From the NCBI RefSeq assembly GCF_000832305.1, contig NZ_CP010536.1:1984001-2048000 (forward strand): DNA of 64,000 nucleotides. Direction: 5' to 3'. This DNA is from Cupriavidus basilensis (GTDB lineage Bacteria; Pseudomonadota; Gammaproteobacteria; Burkholderiales; Burkholderiaceae). Position 1 is the stretch's first letter. Each line of letters opens with the position of its first letter. The position numbers and the translations under genes were made by a program. Below, one piece after another: positions 28,211 through 36,194 of this stretch. Under the pieces are notes generated by a model. The model saw nothing but the letters and a program-made list of their open reading frames with translations. It was not told the DNA's origin and ran no database searches.

Positions 28211-28965
28211 TTCGCGCTCCCTGCCACCGCCGGCGTCAGCGCCGCATGCGCCAGCGGTGCAACGCGGGCAGTGCGCGCGGCCTTCCTGGCGCGCGCCACC
28301 ACGCGGCGCCGCCGGAACACCAGGTTGCCGATCAGGGCAAACATGGCGCGCAGGAGCAGTGCTAGCCCGATGTAGATGAACATGACAAGGATGTAGCTCT
28401 CGAAGGTGCGGAAGGTCTGCGAATCGATCTGGCTGGCGACCGCCGTGAGCTCTTCCACCGAGATCGCCGACACCACGCTCGAAGTCAGCATCATCAGCGT
28501 GAACTGGCTGGTCAGCGCCGGATAGACCTTCTCGAAGGCCGGCACCAGGGCGACGTGGCGGATCAACTGCCAGCGCGTCATGCCCAGCGCGGCGGCGGCT
28601 TCGAGCTGCGAACGGTGGACGGCCTGCAGGCCGGCCCGGATGATCTCGGTCGAGTAGGCCCCGAGATTGACCGTCATGGCAATCACCGCGGCGGTGATGG
28701 CATCGATCTGCAGGCCGATGGTAGGCAAGCCGAAGAAGATGATGAAGAGCTGGATCAGGAAGGGCGTGTTGCGGATCGCCTCGACGTATACCCTGGCGGC
28801 GCGCTGGAGCCAGGGGCCGCCAAACGCTGCCGCGATGGCGCCGGCGGTGCCGACCAGCGTGCCGAGCAGGATCGAGCCAAAGCTGAGCGCCAGCGTCATG
28901 GCCGCGCCGCGCGCAAAGCTATCCAGCTGCGACAGCACCGGGCTCCATTCAAATTGATAGTTCAT
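28207..28965 (-). CDS. ABC transporter permease (HisQ/GlnP type)
   Basis: 252 residues from the ATG at 28965 (MNYQFEWSPVLSQLD). The EAA loop is LEAAAALGMTRWQLIRHVALVPAFEKVYP. Five or so helices, with a basic, alanine-rich C-terminal tail (RRRRVVARARKAARTARV) longer than usual for the family. Pairs with the preceding permease. Confidence 0.9.
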   Translation of the reverse strand: MNYQFEWSPVLSQLDSFARGAAMTLALSFGSILLGTLVGTAGAIAAAFGGPWLQRAARVYVEAIRNTPFLIQLFIIFFGLPTIGLQIDAITAAVIAMTVNLGAYSTEIIRAGLQAVHRSQLEAAAALGMTRWQLIRHVALVPAFEKVYPALTSQFTLMMLTSSVVSAISVEELTAVASQIDSQTFRTFESYILVMFIYIGLALLLRAMFALIGNLVFRRRRVVARARKAARTARVAPLAHAALTPAVAGSAK

Positions 28966-29020
28966 GCGGGTCTCCTGGCGCGCAGGCTGACGCCCGCGCG
29001 CAACGTCGGGCTTGCCGGGG

Positions 29021-29824
29021 TCAGAACGTTTGCAGCGCGGGCAGCGCCTTGCCGGTCCACTTCTGCGCAATGGCGTCGAGCTCGCCATTGAGCTTGACGT
29101 AGGAGATGGTGGTGTTGAGCCACTGGCGCAGCTCGAAGGCGTCCTTGCGCACGGCCATCGAGTTCGGTTGCACCGAGAACGCGAACTTGGCATCGAACTT
29201 GCCGGCGCCGCGTGCCTTCATGATCTCGTTGCCGGTGGTGCTGGGCAGGGCAATGGCTTCGACCTGGTTGCTGATCAGCGCCTGCGCGCAGGTCGCGTCG
29301 TCCTCGAAGCGGACGATGCTCATGCCGGGCACAGCCAGGCGGGTCAGTGCCGTGTCCTGCGTGGTGCCGCGCGTCACGCCAACCTTCTTCTTCCCAAGCT
29401 CAGCCAGCTTGGCGTACCTGGCCGCGACCGGCGCGAAGATGGTCAGCTCGAACGCGCTGTAGGGCGAGCTGAACATGATGGCCCGCGCCCGCTCGGGCGT
29501 CGGCGCCAGGGTGGCGACCAGGAAATCGACCTTGCCGGCTTCCAGCGCCGGAATGCGGCTGGGAGAGGTGAGCGGCACGATATCGACCGGCACGCCGAGG
29601 TACTTGCCCAACAGGTTGGCCACGTCGACATCGTAGCCGGCGGGCTTGCCGGTGGCGTCGGTGGTGCCGAAGGGCGGCGCGCCCGTCACCACGCCGATGG
29701 TGACCTTGCCCCTCTTGACGATCTCGGCGACGGTCTGCGCCTGGACTCCGGCCGAGGTGCTGGCCAGGACCAGCAGCGTGAGCACGGGCGCGGCAATCTG
29801 GCGCAACAAGCGTTGGATGTTCAT
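29021..29824 (-). CDS. Periplasmic substrate-binding protein of the ABC importer
   Basis: 267 residues from the ATG at 29824, 8 nt after GGAG. A Sec signal peptide (basic start, hydrophobic VLTLLVLASTSAGVQAQ, cleavage after AQA) is followed by family-3 SBP sequence: VTIGVVTGAPPFGTTDATGKPAGYDVDVANLLG, then VDFLVATLAPTPERARAIMFS. First gene of the operon. The ligand is predicted to be 2-ketogluconate or a related aldonate by context, although the family typically binds amino acids. Confidence 0.88.
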   Translation of the reverse strand: MNIQRLLRQIAAPVLTLLVLASTSAGVQAQTVAEIVKRGKVTIGVVTGAPPFGTTDATGKPAGYDVDVANLLGKYLGVPVDIVPLTSPSRIPALEAGKVDFLVATLAPTPERARAIMFSSPYSAFELTIFAPVAARYAKLAELGKKKVGVTRGTTQDTALTRLAVPGMSIVRFEDDATCAQALISNQVEAIALPSTTGNEIMKARGAGKFDAKFAFSVQPNSMAVRKDAFELRQWLNTTISYVKLNGELDAIAQKWTGKALPALQTF

Positions 29825-29885
29825 CAATGTCTCCTGCACGTTCTGTGGAATGTGTCGCTGGCGTCGCAGCGATCGGCAAGTACGG

Positions 29886-29924
29886 TTCTGAAACCGGTTT
29901 CAGAATTATAGGAAACCGGTTTCA
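29886..29924. promoter_or_regulatory. Two PtxS operators flanking a TATAAT -10 box (kgu operon promoter)
   Basis: Two palindromes sit 22 bp apart centre to centre, about two DNA turns. The first (29886-29905) contains TGAAACCGGTTTCA inside a perfect 20-bp palindrome; the second (29911-29924) is GGAAACCGGTTTCA. TGAAACCGGTTTCA is the published PtxS consensus in pseudomonads. A minus-strand TATAAT lies between them at 29905-29910, so bound repressor would cover the promoter, with possible looping or cooperativity. Confidence 0.88.
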
Positions 29925-30031
29925 GAACTCCAGCAGTGGAAACCCTTACGGGTGGAACGGGGGGATGGAGCGAGGGAGAGGGTGGCGCTCGTTACGCCGT
30001 CGCGTCGCCAAGAACGACTTTCGGCTTCCTG

Positions 30032-31087
30032 TCAGCCGCGGCGCGTCGACCCGCGCTTGACCAGGGTGCCAGGCAACAGGACCTGGCGCGGCGCAAGCTG
30101 CGCGCCTTGCAGCCGCTCGATCAGGCAGTTGGTGGCGGCGCGTCCGATGTCGTCGGTGGGCTGGGAAATGGTGCTCAGGCCAGGGCCGACCAGGGCAGCC
30201 CATTCCGGATCATCGAACCCGACCAGGCCGAGGTCGGTACCGAGCTGCCACCCCAGCCTGGCGGCGGCGGCGGCCACGCGCAGCGAGATCACCGCATTGG
30301 CCGCCAGCACGGCTACCGGCGCCTCGCCGGCGTCGCGGCGCAGGGCGCGCAGCGCTTCGTCGAGAGCGGCGTCGTCACCGGTACGGGCTTCGAACACGCT
30401 TCCGCCCAGCGAGTCCTCATGCTCCGCGATGAAGTTCTGGAAGGCCCGGGCCCGCTCGTTGCGCGAGCTGATGGCCTTGATCGGCTCGCTGATGAAGAGC
30501 AGGCGCCGGTAGCCGGCTTCGAGCAGGTGGGCGGCAGCCTCGTGAACCGCGGAGAGGTTATCCAGGGCCACCAGGTCGACCTGGGCGTCGCCGACCTTGC
30601 GGTCGACCAGCACGACCGGCTTGCCCAGTTGAGCGGCATCGGCAAGGGCGCCGGCGTCGTGGCCCAGTGTGTGCAGGATGAAGCCCTCGACCCGGTAGGC
30701 TGACAGCGAGCGAATGGCTTCGCGCTCCAGCTGCTCGTCATTGCCCAGGTTGAACAGCATCACCATATAGCCAGCGTCGCGGCAGGCCTTCTCCACACCA
30801 CGCAGTACGGCCACCGAGAACGAATTGGAAACGTCCGCCACCACCAGCCCGATCAGGCGCGACTTGCCACGCTTGAGCGCCTGCGCCATGGGACTCGGGC
30901 TATAGCCCAGCGCGCGCACGGCCGCGGCCACGCGTGCCTCCACGTCGGCGGACAACTGCTCGCCGCCCCGGTTCAGGAAGCGCGACACCGTCGCTTTGGA
31001 GACGCCCGCATAGTTGGCAACGTCCTGGATGGTGAGTGTCTCTGCGGGCTTCAGGTCGGACTTGGGTTGTGTCACAGCGTGTGGCAT
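30032..31087 (-). CDS. ptxS: PtxS-like LacI-family repressor of ketogluconate genes
   Basis: 351 residues. The LacI headpiece reads LTIQDVANYAGVSKATVSRFLNRGGEQLSADVEARV at residues 18-53, followed by hinge LGYSPSPMAQALK and a sugar-binding domain. Pseudomonad PtxS binds TGAAACCGGTTTCA and is released by 2-ketogluconate. That operator is present ahead of the kgu operon and, with one change, ahead of this gene, so autoregulation is likely. Same strand as the operon, 207 bp upstream of it. Confidence 0.88.
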   Translation of the reverse strand: MPHAVTQPKSDLKPAETLTIQDVANYAGVSKATVSRFLNRGGEQLSADVEARVAAAVRALGYSPSPMAQALKRGKSRLIGLVVADVSNSFSVAVLRGVEKACRDAGYMVMLFNLGNDEQLEREAIRSLSAYRVEGFILHTLGHDAGALADAAQLGKPVVLVDRKVGDAQVDLVALDNLSAVHEAAAHLLEAGYRRLLFISEPIKAISSRNERARAFQNFIAEHEDSLGGSVFEARTGDDAALDEALRALRRDAGEAPVAVLAANAVISLRVAAAAARLGWQLGTDLGLVGFDDPEWAALVGPGLSTISQPTDDIGRAATNCLIERLQGAQLAPRQVLLPGTLVKRGSTRRG

Positions 31088-31103
31088 GGGAAGTCGGTCT
31101 CGG

Positions 31104-31117
31104 TGAAACCAGTTTCA
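31104..31117. promoter_or_regulatory. PtxS operator upstream of ptxS (autoregulation)
   Basis: TGAAACCAGTTTCA differs from the consensus palindrome at one central base. It lies 17 bp before the ptxS start and immediately downstream of a minus-strand CATAAT -10-like box (31120-31125). Confidence 0.8.
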
Positions 31118-31259
31118 GGATTATGCATCGTGCGTACCTGTCTTGCCAGCACCCCGGGTCGAGCGCGAATGCCGCCACATCGCGCAGATCCGCCGGGTCG
31201 CGACAGGCACGCCGATCGTGTTTGCGTCGCGTTCCAGTTTGGCTGGCTTGCGCACGGGG

Positions 31260-32180
31260 TCAGCGAGTAGAGGCAGGCGGTGGCGAGCCGCAGTGGCGCC
31301 GGCGCAGGTTCTCCGTGGTCTGGCCAGTGCCGTCCGCGCGCCAGCCGGGCGGCAGCATCACGTAACGGATGGCGGTCCATGCATTGCCCGCCGACGCGAT
31401 ATCCCGCGCAAGGCTGACCCAGTGCTCGAACTGGTTGACGAGCGGGTTGCGCGTATGCGTCGGCGTGACCAGGCCGTAACGGCACGGTTCGTCGGCGCGT
31501 TCCTCGACGTAGGTGCCGAACAGGCGATCGAACACGATCAGCACGCCGCCGTAGTTGGCATCCAGGTAAGCGGCATTCGACGCGTGGTGCACGCGGTGGG
31601 CCGACGGCGTGTTGAGCACGTATTCGAGCCAGCCGAGCTTGGGCATCCACGTGTTGTGCAGCCAGAACTGATACAGCAGGTTGAACATCAGCGTGGCGAG
31701 CACGACCTCAGGGCGCACGCCAAGCCAGACGAGCGGCGCGAAGAACATCGCCGAGCCGCTCAGCTTGCTGGTCCAGCCAAGGCGATAGGCGGACGACAGC
31801 GTCAACTGGTTCGGCGAGTGATGAACCGCATGCGTGGCCCAGAAGAAACGGATGCGGTGCGACGCGCGGTGATACCAGTAGTAGCAGAACTCCTGGCCGA
31901 CAAACAGCAGCAGCGCCATCAGCGCGCTGTTGATCGTGACGGTAAAGAGGCGATGATCCCAGGCGAAGGCGAAGATCGGCGTTGCCAGCGAGAGCGGCAG
32001 CAGCGCGAACAGCTTGCCGCCGGCCAGGTCGGCCAGCGACAGCCACGTTTCATTCCAGTCGAACGGCGCGGCGCTGTCGCGCAGCTTTCGGGTCAGCACG
32101 AAAGCCTCGATCAGCGAGACGGCGACGATGAACGACGTGGCTAACGCGACATAGAGTGCGATGTTTCCAGTGGTGTGCAT
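31260..32180 (-). CDS. Sterol desaturase/fatty acid hydroxylase superfamily membrane protein
   Basis: 306 residues with four or so membrane segments and the three di-iron histidine boxes: HRASH, HAVHHS and HRVHH, plus an additional H near the C-terminus. Members hydroxylate or desaturate lipids at the membrane. Substrate not known. A promoter with the conserved 25-bp element lies 102 bp upstream, shared with the lipoprotein gene at 36195, so it is probably under the OmpR-type regulator at 33876. Confidence 0.88.
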   Translation of the reverse strand: MHTTGNIALYVALATSFIVAVSLIEAFVLTRKLRDSAAPFDWNETWLSLADLAGGKLFALLPLSLATPIFAFAWDHRLFTVTINSALMALLLFVGQEFCYYWYHRASHRIRFFWATHAVHHSPNQLTLSSAYRLGWTSKLSGSAMFFAPLVWLGVRPEVVLATLMFNLLYQFWLHNTWMPKLGWLEYVLNTPSAHRVHHASNAAYLDANYGGVLIVFDRLFGTYVEERADEPCRYGLVTPTHTRNPLVNQFEHWVSLARDIASAGNAWTAIRYVMLPPGWRADGTGQTTENLRRRHCGSPPPASTR

Positions 32181-32251
32181 GATGGGCGCGGAACAGGTTG
32201 GGGTGGGACGCGTCGTGCGCGGCAGTGACCGCCGTCGCGTCGGGTGAGGCC

Positions 32252-32306
32252 ACTGTAGTGGGCGGCCGCGGGCAGAGCCAGGCGGGAAATATGTCGCCCG
32301 ATGTCA
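32252..32306 (-). promoter_or_regulatory. Regulator element and -10 box of the hydroxylase promoter
   Basis: The 25-bp element at 32282-32306 reads, on the minus strand, TGACATC then GGGCGACATATTTCCCGC. Exactly 24 nt after it comes TACAGT (32257-32252). The predicted start near 32245 leaves a 65-nt leader. The element matches the one at 35978-36002 at 24 of 25 positions, including direct GACAT repeats 10 bp apart, as OmpR-type regulators bind. Confidence 0.72.
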
Positions 32307-32333
32307 GCCAATCCGTCAGCCAATCCGTCAGCC
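32304..32333. repeat. 2.5 copies of a 12-bp repeat (TCAGCCAATCCG)
   Basis: Tandem copies between the two divergent promoters of the hydroxylase and the secreted repeat protein. It overlaps the end of the regulator element by 3 bp. Confidence 0.9.
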
Positions 32334-32340
32334 CGGCCGG

Positions 32341-32395
32341 TGTAACACCGCGACATGTTTTCCATGGCGAATGTTTCGCACCCTCGTCCTATAGT
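32341..32395 (+). promoter_or_regulatory. Third, more diverged regulator element with TATAGT -10 box
   Basis: CGCGACATGTTTTCC at 32349-32363 matches the core of the 25-bp element. TATAGT begins 33 nt after the CGCGACAT core, the same distance as in the other two promoters. It would drive the secreted repeat-protein gene with a start near 32402. Confidence 0.62.
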
Positions 32396-32429
32396 TCGTC
32401 CCGTTGCCAGGCCGCAGTGCGTGACCTGA

Positions 32430-32453
32430 CCCGAACCCGAACCCGAACCCGAA
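32430..32453. repeat. Four tandem copies of a 6-bp repeat (CCCGAA)
   Basis: Exact copies in the 5' leader of the secreted repeat-protein gene, ending at its ribosome site (GAAGGA). Confidence 0.92.
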
Positions 32454-32462
32454 GGACATCCC

Positions 32463-33416
32463 ATGAAACGCCATCACGTTGTCACAGCGGCCGCGTCGCT
32501 GATCCTCCTCGCCAGCACCCCGGCCTTCGCTGGCTGGTCGGGCCACGGCACGGCCTACACGCCGCACGGCGTCTACAACGGCGCGCATGCCGGTTCTTGC
32601 TCGGGCGCAAGCTGTTCGCACGCCGGTGGCGTCGCCGGCCCCTACGGCGGGATCGCGACGAATACCGGCACGGTGACCCGCACCGCGCCCGGGCAGTTCT
32701 CCAACTCGGGCACGGCGATCGGGCCCAACGGCCGCTCGGTACAGCACGCTGGCGACACCAGTTGCGCCGGCGGCACCTGTTCGCACACGGGCAACCTCAC
32801 CGGACCAAACGGCCAGACTGCTTCCACGGCGGGCAGCGTGACGCGTGACGCGCCGGGCCAGTATGCATCGTCGGGCACGATCACCGGCTCGAACGGCAAC
32901 ACGGTCAGCCACGCGGCATCGACCACTTGCGCCGGCGCGACGTGCGCCCGTTCGGGGACGGTGACCGGCGCGGACGGCGGCACCGTCACCCACTCTGGCA
33001 CCGCGACGCGCGTGGCGCCGGGTGTCGTGACGACGGGCGCCGCGACGGTGGTGCATGGCGGCACGGTGACGACCGCAGGCACAGTCACTACCGGCGGCAC
33101 GGTGACCACGGTGGGCGCCACCGTGGCGGTTGGCGCCGCACCGGTGGTCGTCACGCCTGCGCCAGTGGCCTATGTGCCTCCGCCTCCGGTTGCCTATGTG
33201 CAGCCCACGCCTGTCTACCTGCCGCCCGCGCTGCCCCCGAAGGCGGTCTACGTCGCCCCGCCGGCGCCCAAGGTGGTGGTGGTTGCGCCGCCGCCCCCGC
33301 CTCGGGTTGTGTATGTCGCGCCGCGTGCCGTCTACGTGGCACGGGCGCCGCGTGCGGCGGTCATGGTGCCCGGACACTGGGTCGGCCGCGTCTGGGTGCC
33401 CGCGCACTGGGCCTGA
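32463..33416 (+). CDS. Secreted cysteine-repeat protein with proline-rich C-terminus
   Basis: 317 residues. A Sec signal (MKRHHVVTAAASLILLAS, cleavage after AFA) is followed by three repeats of exactly 55 residues, each opening with a C-x4-C pair (Cys46/51, 101/106, 156/161) and carrying Gly/Thr/Ser-rich strands such as SGTVTG and APGQ. Then come Val/Thr-rich TVTTGGTVTT units and a Pro/Val-rich tail ending PGHWVGRVWVPAHW. I do not recognise a named family. Paired cysteines suggest disulfides in an extracytoplasmic beta-rich protein. The shared promoter element suggests control by the adjacent two-component system. Confidence 0.82.
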   Translation: MKRHHVVTAAASLILLASTPAFAGWSGHGTAYTPHGVYNGAHAGSCSGASCSHAGGVAGPYGGIATNTGTVTRTAPGQFSNSGTAIGPNGRSVQHAGDTSCAGGTCSHTGNLTGPNGQTASTAGSVTRDAPGQYASSGTITGSNGNTVSHAASTTCAGATCARSGTVTGADGGTVTHSGTATRVAPGVVTTGAATVVHGGTVTTAGTVTTGGTVTTVGATVAVGAAPVVVTPAPVAYVPPPPVAYVQPTPVYLPPALPPKAVYVAPPAPKVVVVAPPPPPRVVYVAPRAVYVARAPRAAVMVPGHWVGRVWVPAHWA

Positions 33417-33440
33417 CGGCCATCAGCCCAATCTGATTGT

Positions 33441-33480
33441 TCCGGATCGATGCGGATTGATGCGGATTGATGCGGATCGA
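33441..33480. repeat. Four tandem 10-bp repeats (TGCGGATTGA type)
   Basis: Two units are identical and two differ by one or two bases. Lies 45 bp upstream of the EF-hand-like gene. Confidence 0.9.
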
Positions 33481-33525
33481 CTACCCCCGCCGGCATCGAA
33501 TGTCGGCTACACCACGGAGAACACC

Positions 33526-33819
33526 ATGAAGCAGATGATCGCGGTTTTGATTTTGTGTATTGTTTCTGCAGGCGCATCCGCGCAGAGCGTCGCGCCACCA
33601 GCGGGCGCCAGCGCGCGGGTGGAACGTGCGATGCAGCAATTGCAGATGCGCTTCGCCAATGCCAACACGACGCGCGACGGCAAGCTGACCCGGGAACAAG
33701 CGGCGGCGGGCATGCCGATGGTCGCCAGCCATTTCGATGAGATCGACACGCAGCAGGCCGGATACGTCACGTTGGCGCAGATCGAGGGGTTCATGAGACA
33801 GAAGGCAATGGCTCGCTGA
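33526..33819 (+). CDS. Small secreted EF-hand-like protein
   Basis: 97 residues from the ATG at 33526, after GGAGA. An N-terminal signal peptide (MIAVLILCIVSAGASAQ) precedes two loop-helix units: ANTTRDGKLTREQAAAGM and FDEIDTQQAGYVTLAQIEGFM. These resemble EF-hands but both loops lack some calcium ligands, so calcium binding is uncertain. It lies between the repeat protein and the response regulator on the same strand. Similar periplasmic EF-hand proteins adjoin EnvZ/OmpR-like systems in related bacteria (family impression, not checked). Confidence 0.75.
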   Translation: MKQMIAVLILCIVSAGASAQSVAPPAGASARVERAMQQLQMRFANANTTRDGKLTREQAAAGMPMVASHFDEIDTQQAGYVTLAQIEGFMRQKAMAR

Positions 33820-33875
33820 TCACCACTGATCGCCGGTGATTTCGGGCGATTCGCGATCCTTGCCGGAGACGCGCC

Positions 33876-34589
33876 ATGGAGCAGGTGAACAGGATTATCG
33901 TGCTCGATGATGAGGCCGAGCTGCGCAACATGCTGCAACGGTTCCTGACCGGGCACGGCTTCCTGGTACGCGCGGTCGCCGATGGCAAGCGGCTTGACCG
34001 CTACCTGCAGCGCGAGCCGTACGACCTGCTCGTGCTGGACCTGATGATGGAACCGGAAGATGGCCTGGCCATTTGCCGCCGGCTGCGCGCCGAAGGGCAG
34101 ACGCTGCCCATCCTGATGCTGACCGCCAAGGGCGATCCGCTCGACAGGGTGGCCGGGCTTGAGACCGGCGCCGACGACTATCTCGCCAAGCCATTCCTTC
34201 CGGACGAACTGGTGGCACGGATTCGCGCGCTGCTGCGCCGGCAGAAGATGGCGGCTGGAGATCCGACCGTGACCTCGCAGACCTTGCACTTCGGCGATTT
34301 CGCATTCGACGTCGGCAAGCAGACGCTGGAGCGCGGCGGTGAGCCGGTCGAAGTGCACTCCGCGCAGATGCTGCTGCTGCACGCGCTAGGGTCGTCGCCA
34401 AACCGCCCGGTGAGCCGCGAGAACCTGCTGGCGCGAGCCCGCGGCCGCGACCATGACGCCCTTGACCGCAGCATCGACGTACAGATCCTGCGGCTGCGCC
34501 AGATCGTCGAAGACGATCCATCAAAGCCGCGCTTCATCAAGACCGTGTGGGGCGTCGGCTACATGCTGGTCGCCGGCGTCGGGCCGTGA
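33876..34589 (+). CDS. OmpR-family response regulator
   Basis: 237 residues. The receiver domain has DDE at 11-13, phosphoacceptor D55 in LLVLDLMMEPEDG and K in LAKPFLPDEL. The winged-helix output domain is at about 135-235, with RSIDVQILRLRQIVEDDPSKPRFIKTVWGVGYML. Its stop overlaps the kinase start (TGATG), so they are co-translated. Candidate binding sites with 10-bp-spaced GACAT repeats occur at both ends of the locus. Confidence 0.93.
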   Translation: MEQVNRIIVLDDEAELRNMLQRFLTGHGFLVRAVADGKRLDRYLQREPYDLLVLDLMMEPEDGLAICRRLRAEGQTLPILMLTAKGDPLDRVAGLETGADDYLAKPFLPDELVARIRALLRRQKMAAGDPTVTSQTLHFGDFAFDVGKQTLERGGEPVEVHSAQMLLLHALGSSPNRPVSRENLLARARGRDHDALDRSIDVQILRLRQIVEDDPSKPRFIKTVWGVGYMLVAGVGP

Positions 34590-35935
34590 TGCGGCTCGCG
34601 TTGCCCCGCTCGCTGCTCGCGCGCAACATCGCCCTGCTGGTGGCGCTCGTGGCGCTGACCCAGGTCAGCGCGCTCACCGTGTTGCTGCATTTCGTGCAGC
34701 GCCCGCACATCGAGCGTGCGGCGATCATATTTTCCGACTACGTGAAGACGCTCGACCGCGTCTTTGCCGCCATGCCGCCCGAGCAGGGCCGCGCGGCGGC
34801 GGCACGGCTCGGGGCGCGGGCGCAGCCGCCGGAGCAAGGCGTAGAGGCGCCGCATGCCAGCGCGCTCCACTTCTTTCGCACCTACCAGCGCGATGTCTTC
34901 ATGGAGGCATTGCAGCGCTATCTGCCGCCGGACATGGCGGTGCGATGGCAGACGGGGCAAGGCGGGAGGGAGTGGGAAGGGGAACAGCTCTGGATTCGCG
35001 TGCATGTGGATGGCGCACCCCAATGGATCGCCTTGCCGATGACCGAAGACGCGCAGGCGAGCGGCGTCACCACCGCGCTGGCGCTGTCGGCGGCCTTCGC
35101 GTTGCTCGCGGCGCTCACCGGTTACCTGATCCAGCTGCACATCAATCGTCCGTTGCAGGATCTGGCGCGCGCGGCACGCCATGTCAGCGCCGGCGAAGCC
35201 CCCGTGCCTCTGCCCACCAGCGGGCCGACGGAAATCGCCCAGGTGAGCAGCGCGTTCAACCAGATGACGCAGGCATTGCAGCAGGCGGAGGCGACGCGCG
35301 CGCTGATGCTGGCCGGCGTGTCGCATGATATCCGCACGCCGCTCACCAAGCTGCGTCTGGCGATGGCCATGGCGATGCCGCGCGGCGCCGCCGATCACTT
35401 CGTGGCATCGGCGGAGGGCTATCTCGATCAGATCGACACGATCCTCCAGCAGTTCATGGACTACGCGGGCAGTGGCGAACGCGAGGTGCCACAGCCTGGC
35501 GACCTCAATGCGCTCGTGAGCCAGCTCGCCGCGGATTATGCCGGGCTTGGGCACGAGTTCGCGCTTTCGCTCGGCAGCGTGCCGGCGCTTTCGTTCCGGC
35601 CGGTGGCCCTGATGCGGCTGCTGATGAACCTGATGCACAACGCGGTCGTCTACGGACGAACCGGCTTGTGCGTGCGCACCTGGGCCGAGGGCGATACGGC
35701 CTATGCCGCCGTGTGCGACCGGGGCAGTGGCATCAGCGCGCAGGAGCTGGAGCAGCTCAAGGCGCCCTTTAGCCGCGGCAGCAACGCACGCGGCCATTCG
35801 GGCGGCACCGGCCTGGGCCTGGCGATCGTGGAGCGCATTGCGCGCCTGCACGGCGGTTCCTTGCAGTTCCGCGCTCGCGAGGGGGGCGGTCTCGAAGCCG
35901 TTGTGGCGTTGCCGCTGCACCAGCCATCGGCGTGA
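34589..35935 (+). CDS. EnvZ-like sensor histidine kinase
   Basis: 448 residues. TM1 (about 12-34), a periplasmic sensor segment of about 120 residues rich in charged residues, TM2 (about 150-175), HAMP, then the H-box AGVSHDIRTPLTKLRLAMAM, N-box MNLMHNAVVYG, and G-boxes DRGSGIS and GGTGLGLAIVERIARLHGG. Autophosphorylates and transfers to the preceding regulator. Signal unknown. Overlaps it by 1 bp. Confidence 0.92.
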   Translation: MRLALPRSLLARNIALLVALVALTQVSALTVLLHFVQRPHIERAAIIFSDYVKTLDRVFAAMPPEQGRAAAARLGARAQPPEQGVEAPHASALHFFRTYQRDVFMEALQRYLPPDMAVRWQTGQGGREWEGEQLWIRVHVDGAPQWIALPMTEDAQASGVTTALALSAAFALLAALTGYLIQLHINRPLQDLARAARHVSAGEAPVPLPTSGPTEIAQVSSAFNQMTQALQQAEATRALMLAGVSHDIRTPLTKLRLAMAMAMPRGAADHFVASAEGYLDQIDTILQQFMDYAGSGEREVPQPGDLNALVSQLAADYAGLGHEFALSLGSVPALSFRPVALMRLLMNLMHNAVVYGRTGLCVRTWAEGDTAYAAVCDRGSGISAQELEQLKAPFSRGSNARGHSGGTGLGLAIVERIARLHGGSLQFRAREGGGLEAVVALPLHQPSA

Positions 35936-35977
35936 GGCGAGACCGCCCATTCCCCGCGCCCGGGCTCGACGCAAGGG

Positions 35978-36032
35978 TGACATCGCGCGACATATTTCCC
36001 GCATGGCGCGCGCAGCCGGTGCCTCCCATACT
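35978..36032 (+). promoter_or_regulatory. Regulator element and -10 box of the DUF4410 lipoprotein promoter
   Basis: The 25-bp element at 35978-36002 reads TGACATC then GCGCGACATATTTCCCGC; after exactly 24 nt comes CATACT (36027-36032). Inverted copy of the element at 32282, with one mismatch. The first codon of the lipoprotein is 162 nt downstream of the -10 box. Confidence 0.72.
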
Positions 36033-36194
36033 TGCGTCTGCGGGTCGCGGCTCACACCGATAGCAGATGAGCCGCACGCAAGCAGGCATGATCTCCGATG
36101 GTTTCTGATCCTGTGGATCGAATGATTGTCGGCGACGTCTTCTCGGCAATTCTTCGGCAATCGGCGGCACGATGGTGCCGATGACAGGAACAAC

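Noticed and set aside
33820..33875. A copy of the 25-bp element in front of the response regulator gene itself
   Set aside because: Only loose similarity (GTGATTTCGGGCGATT); no GACAT core and no -10 at the fixed distance.
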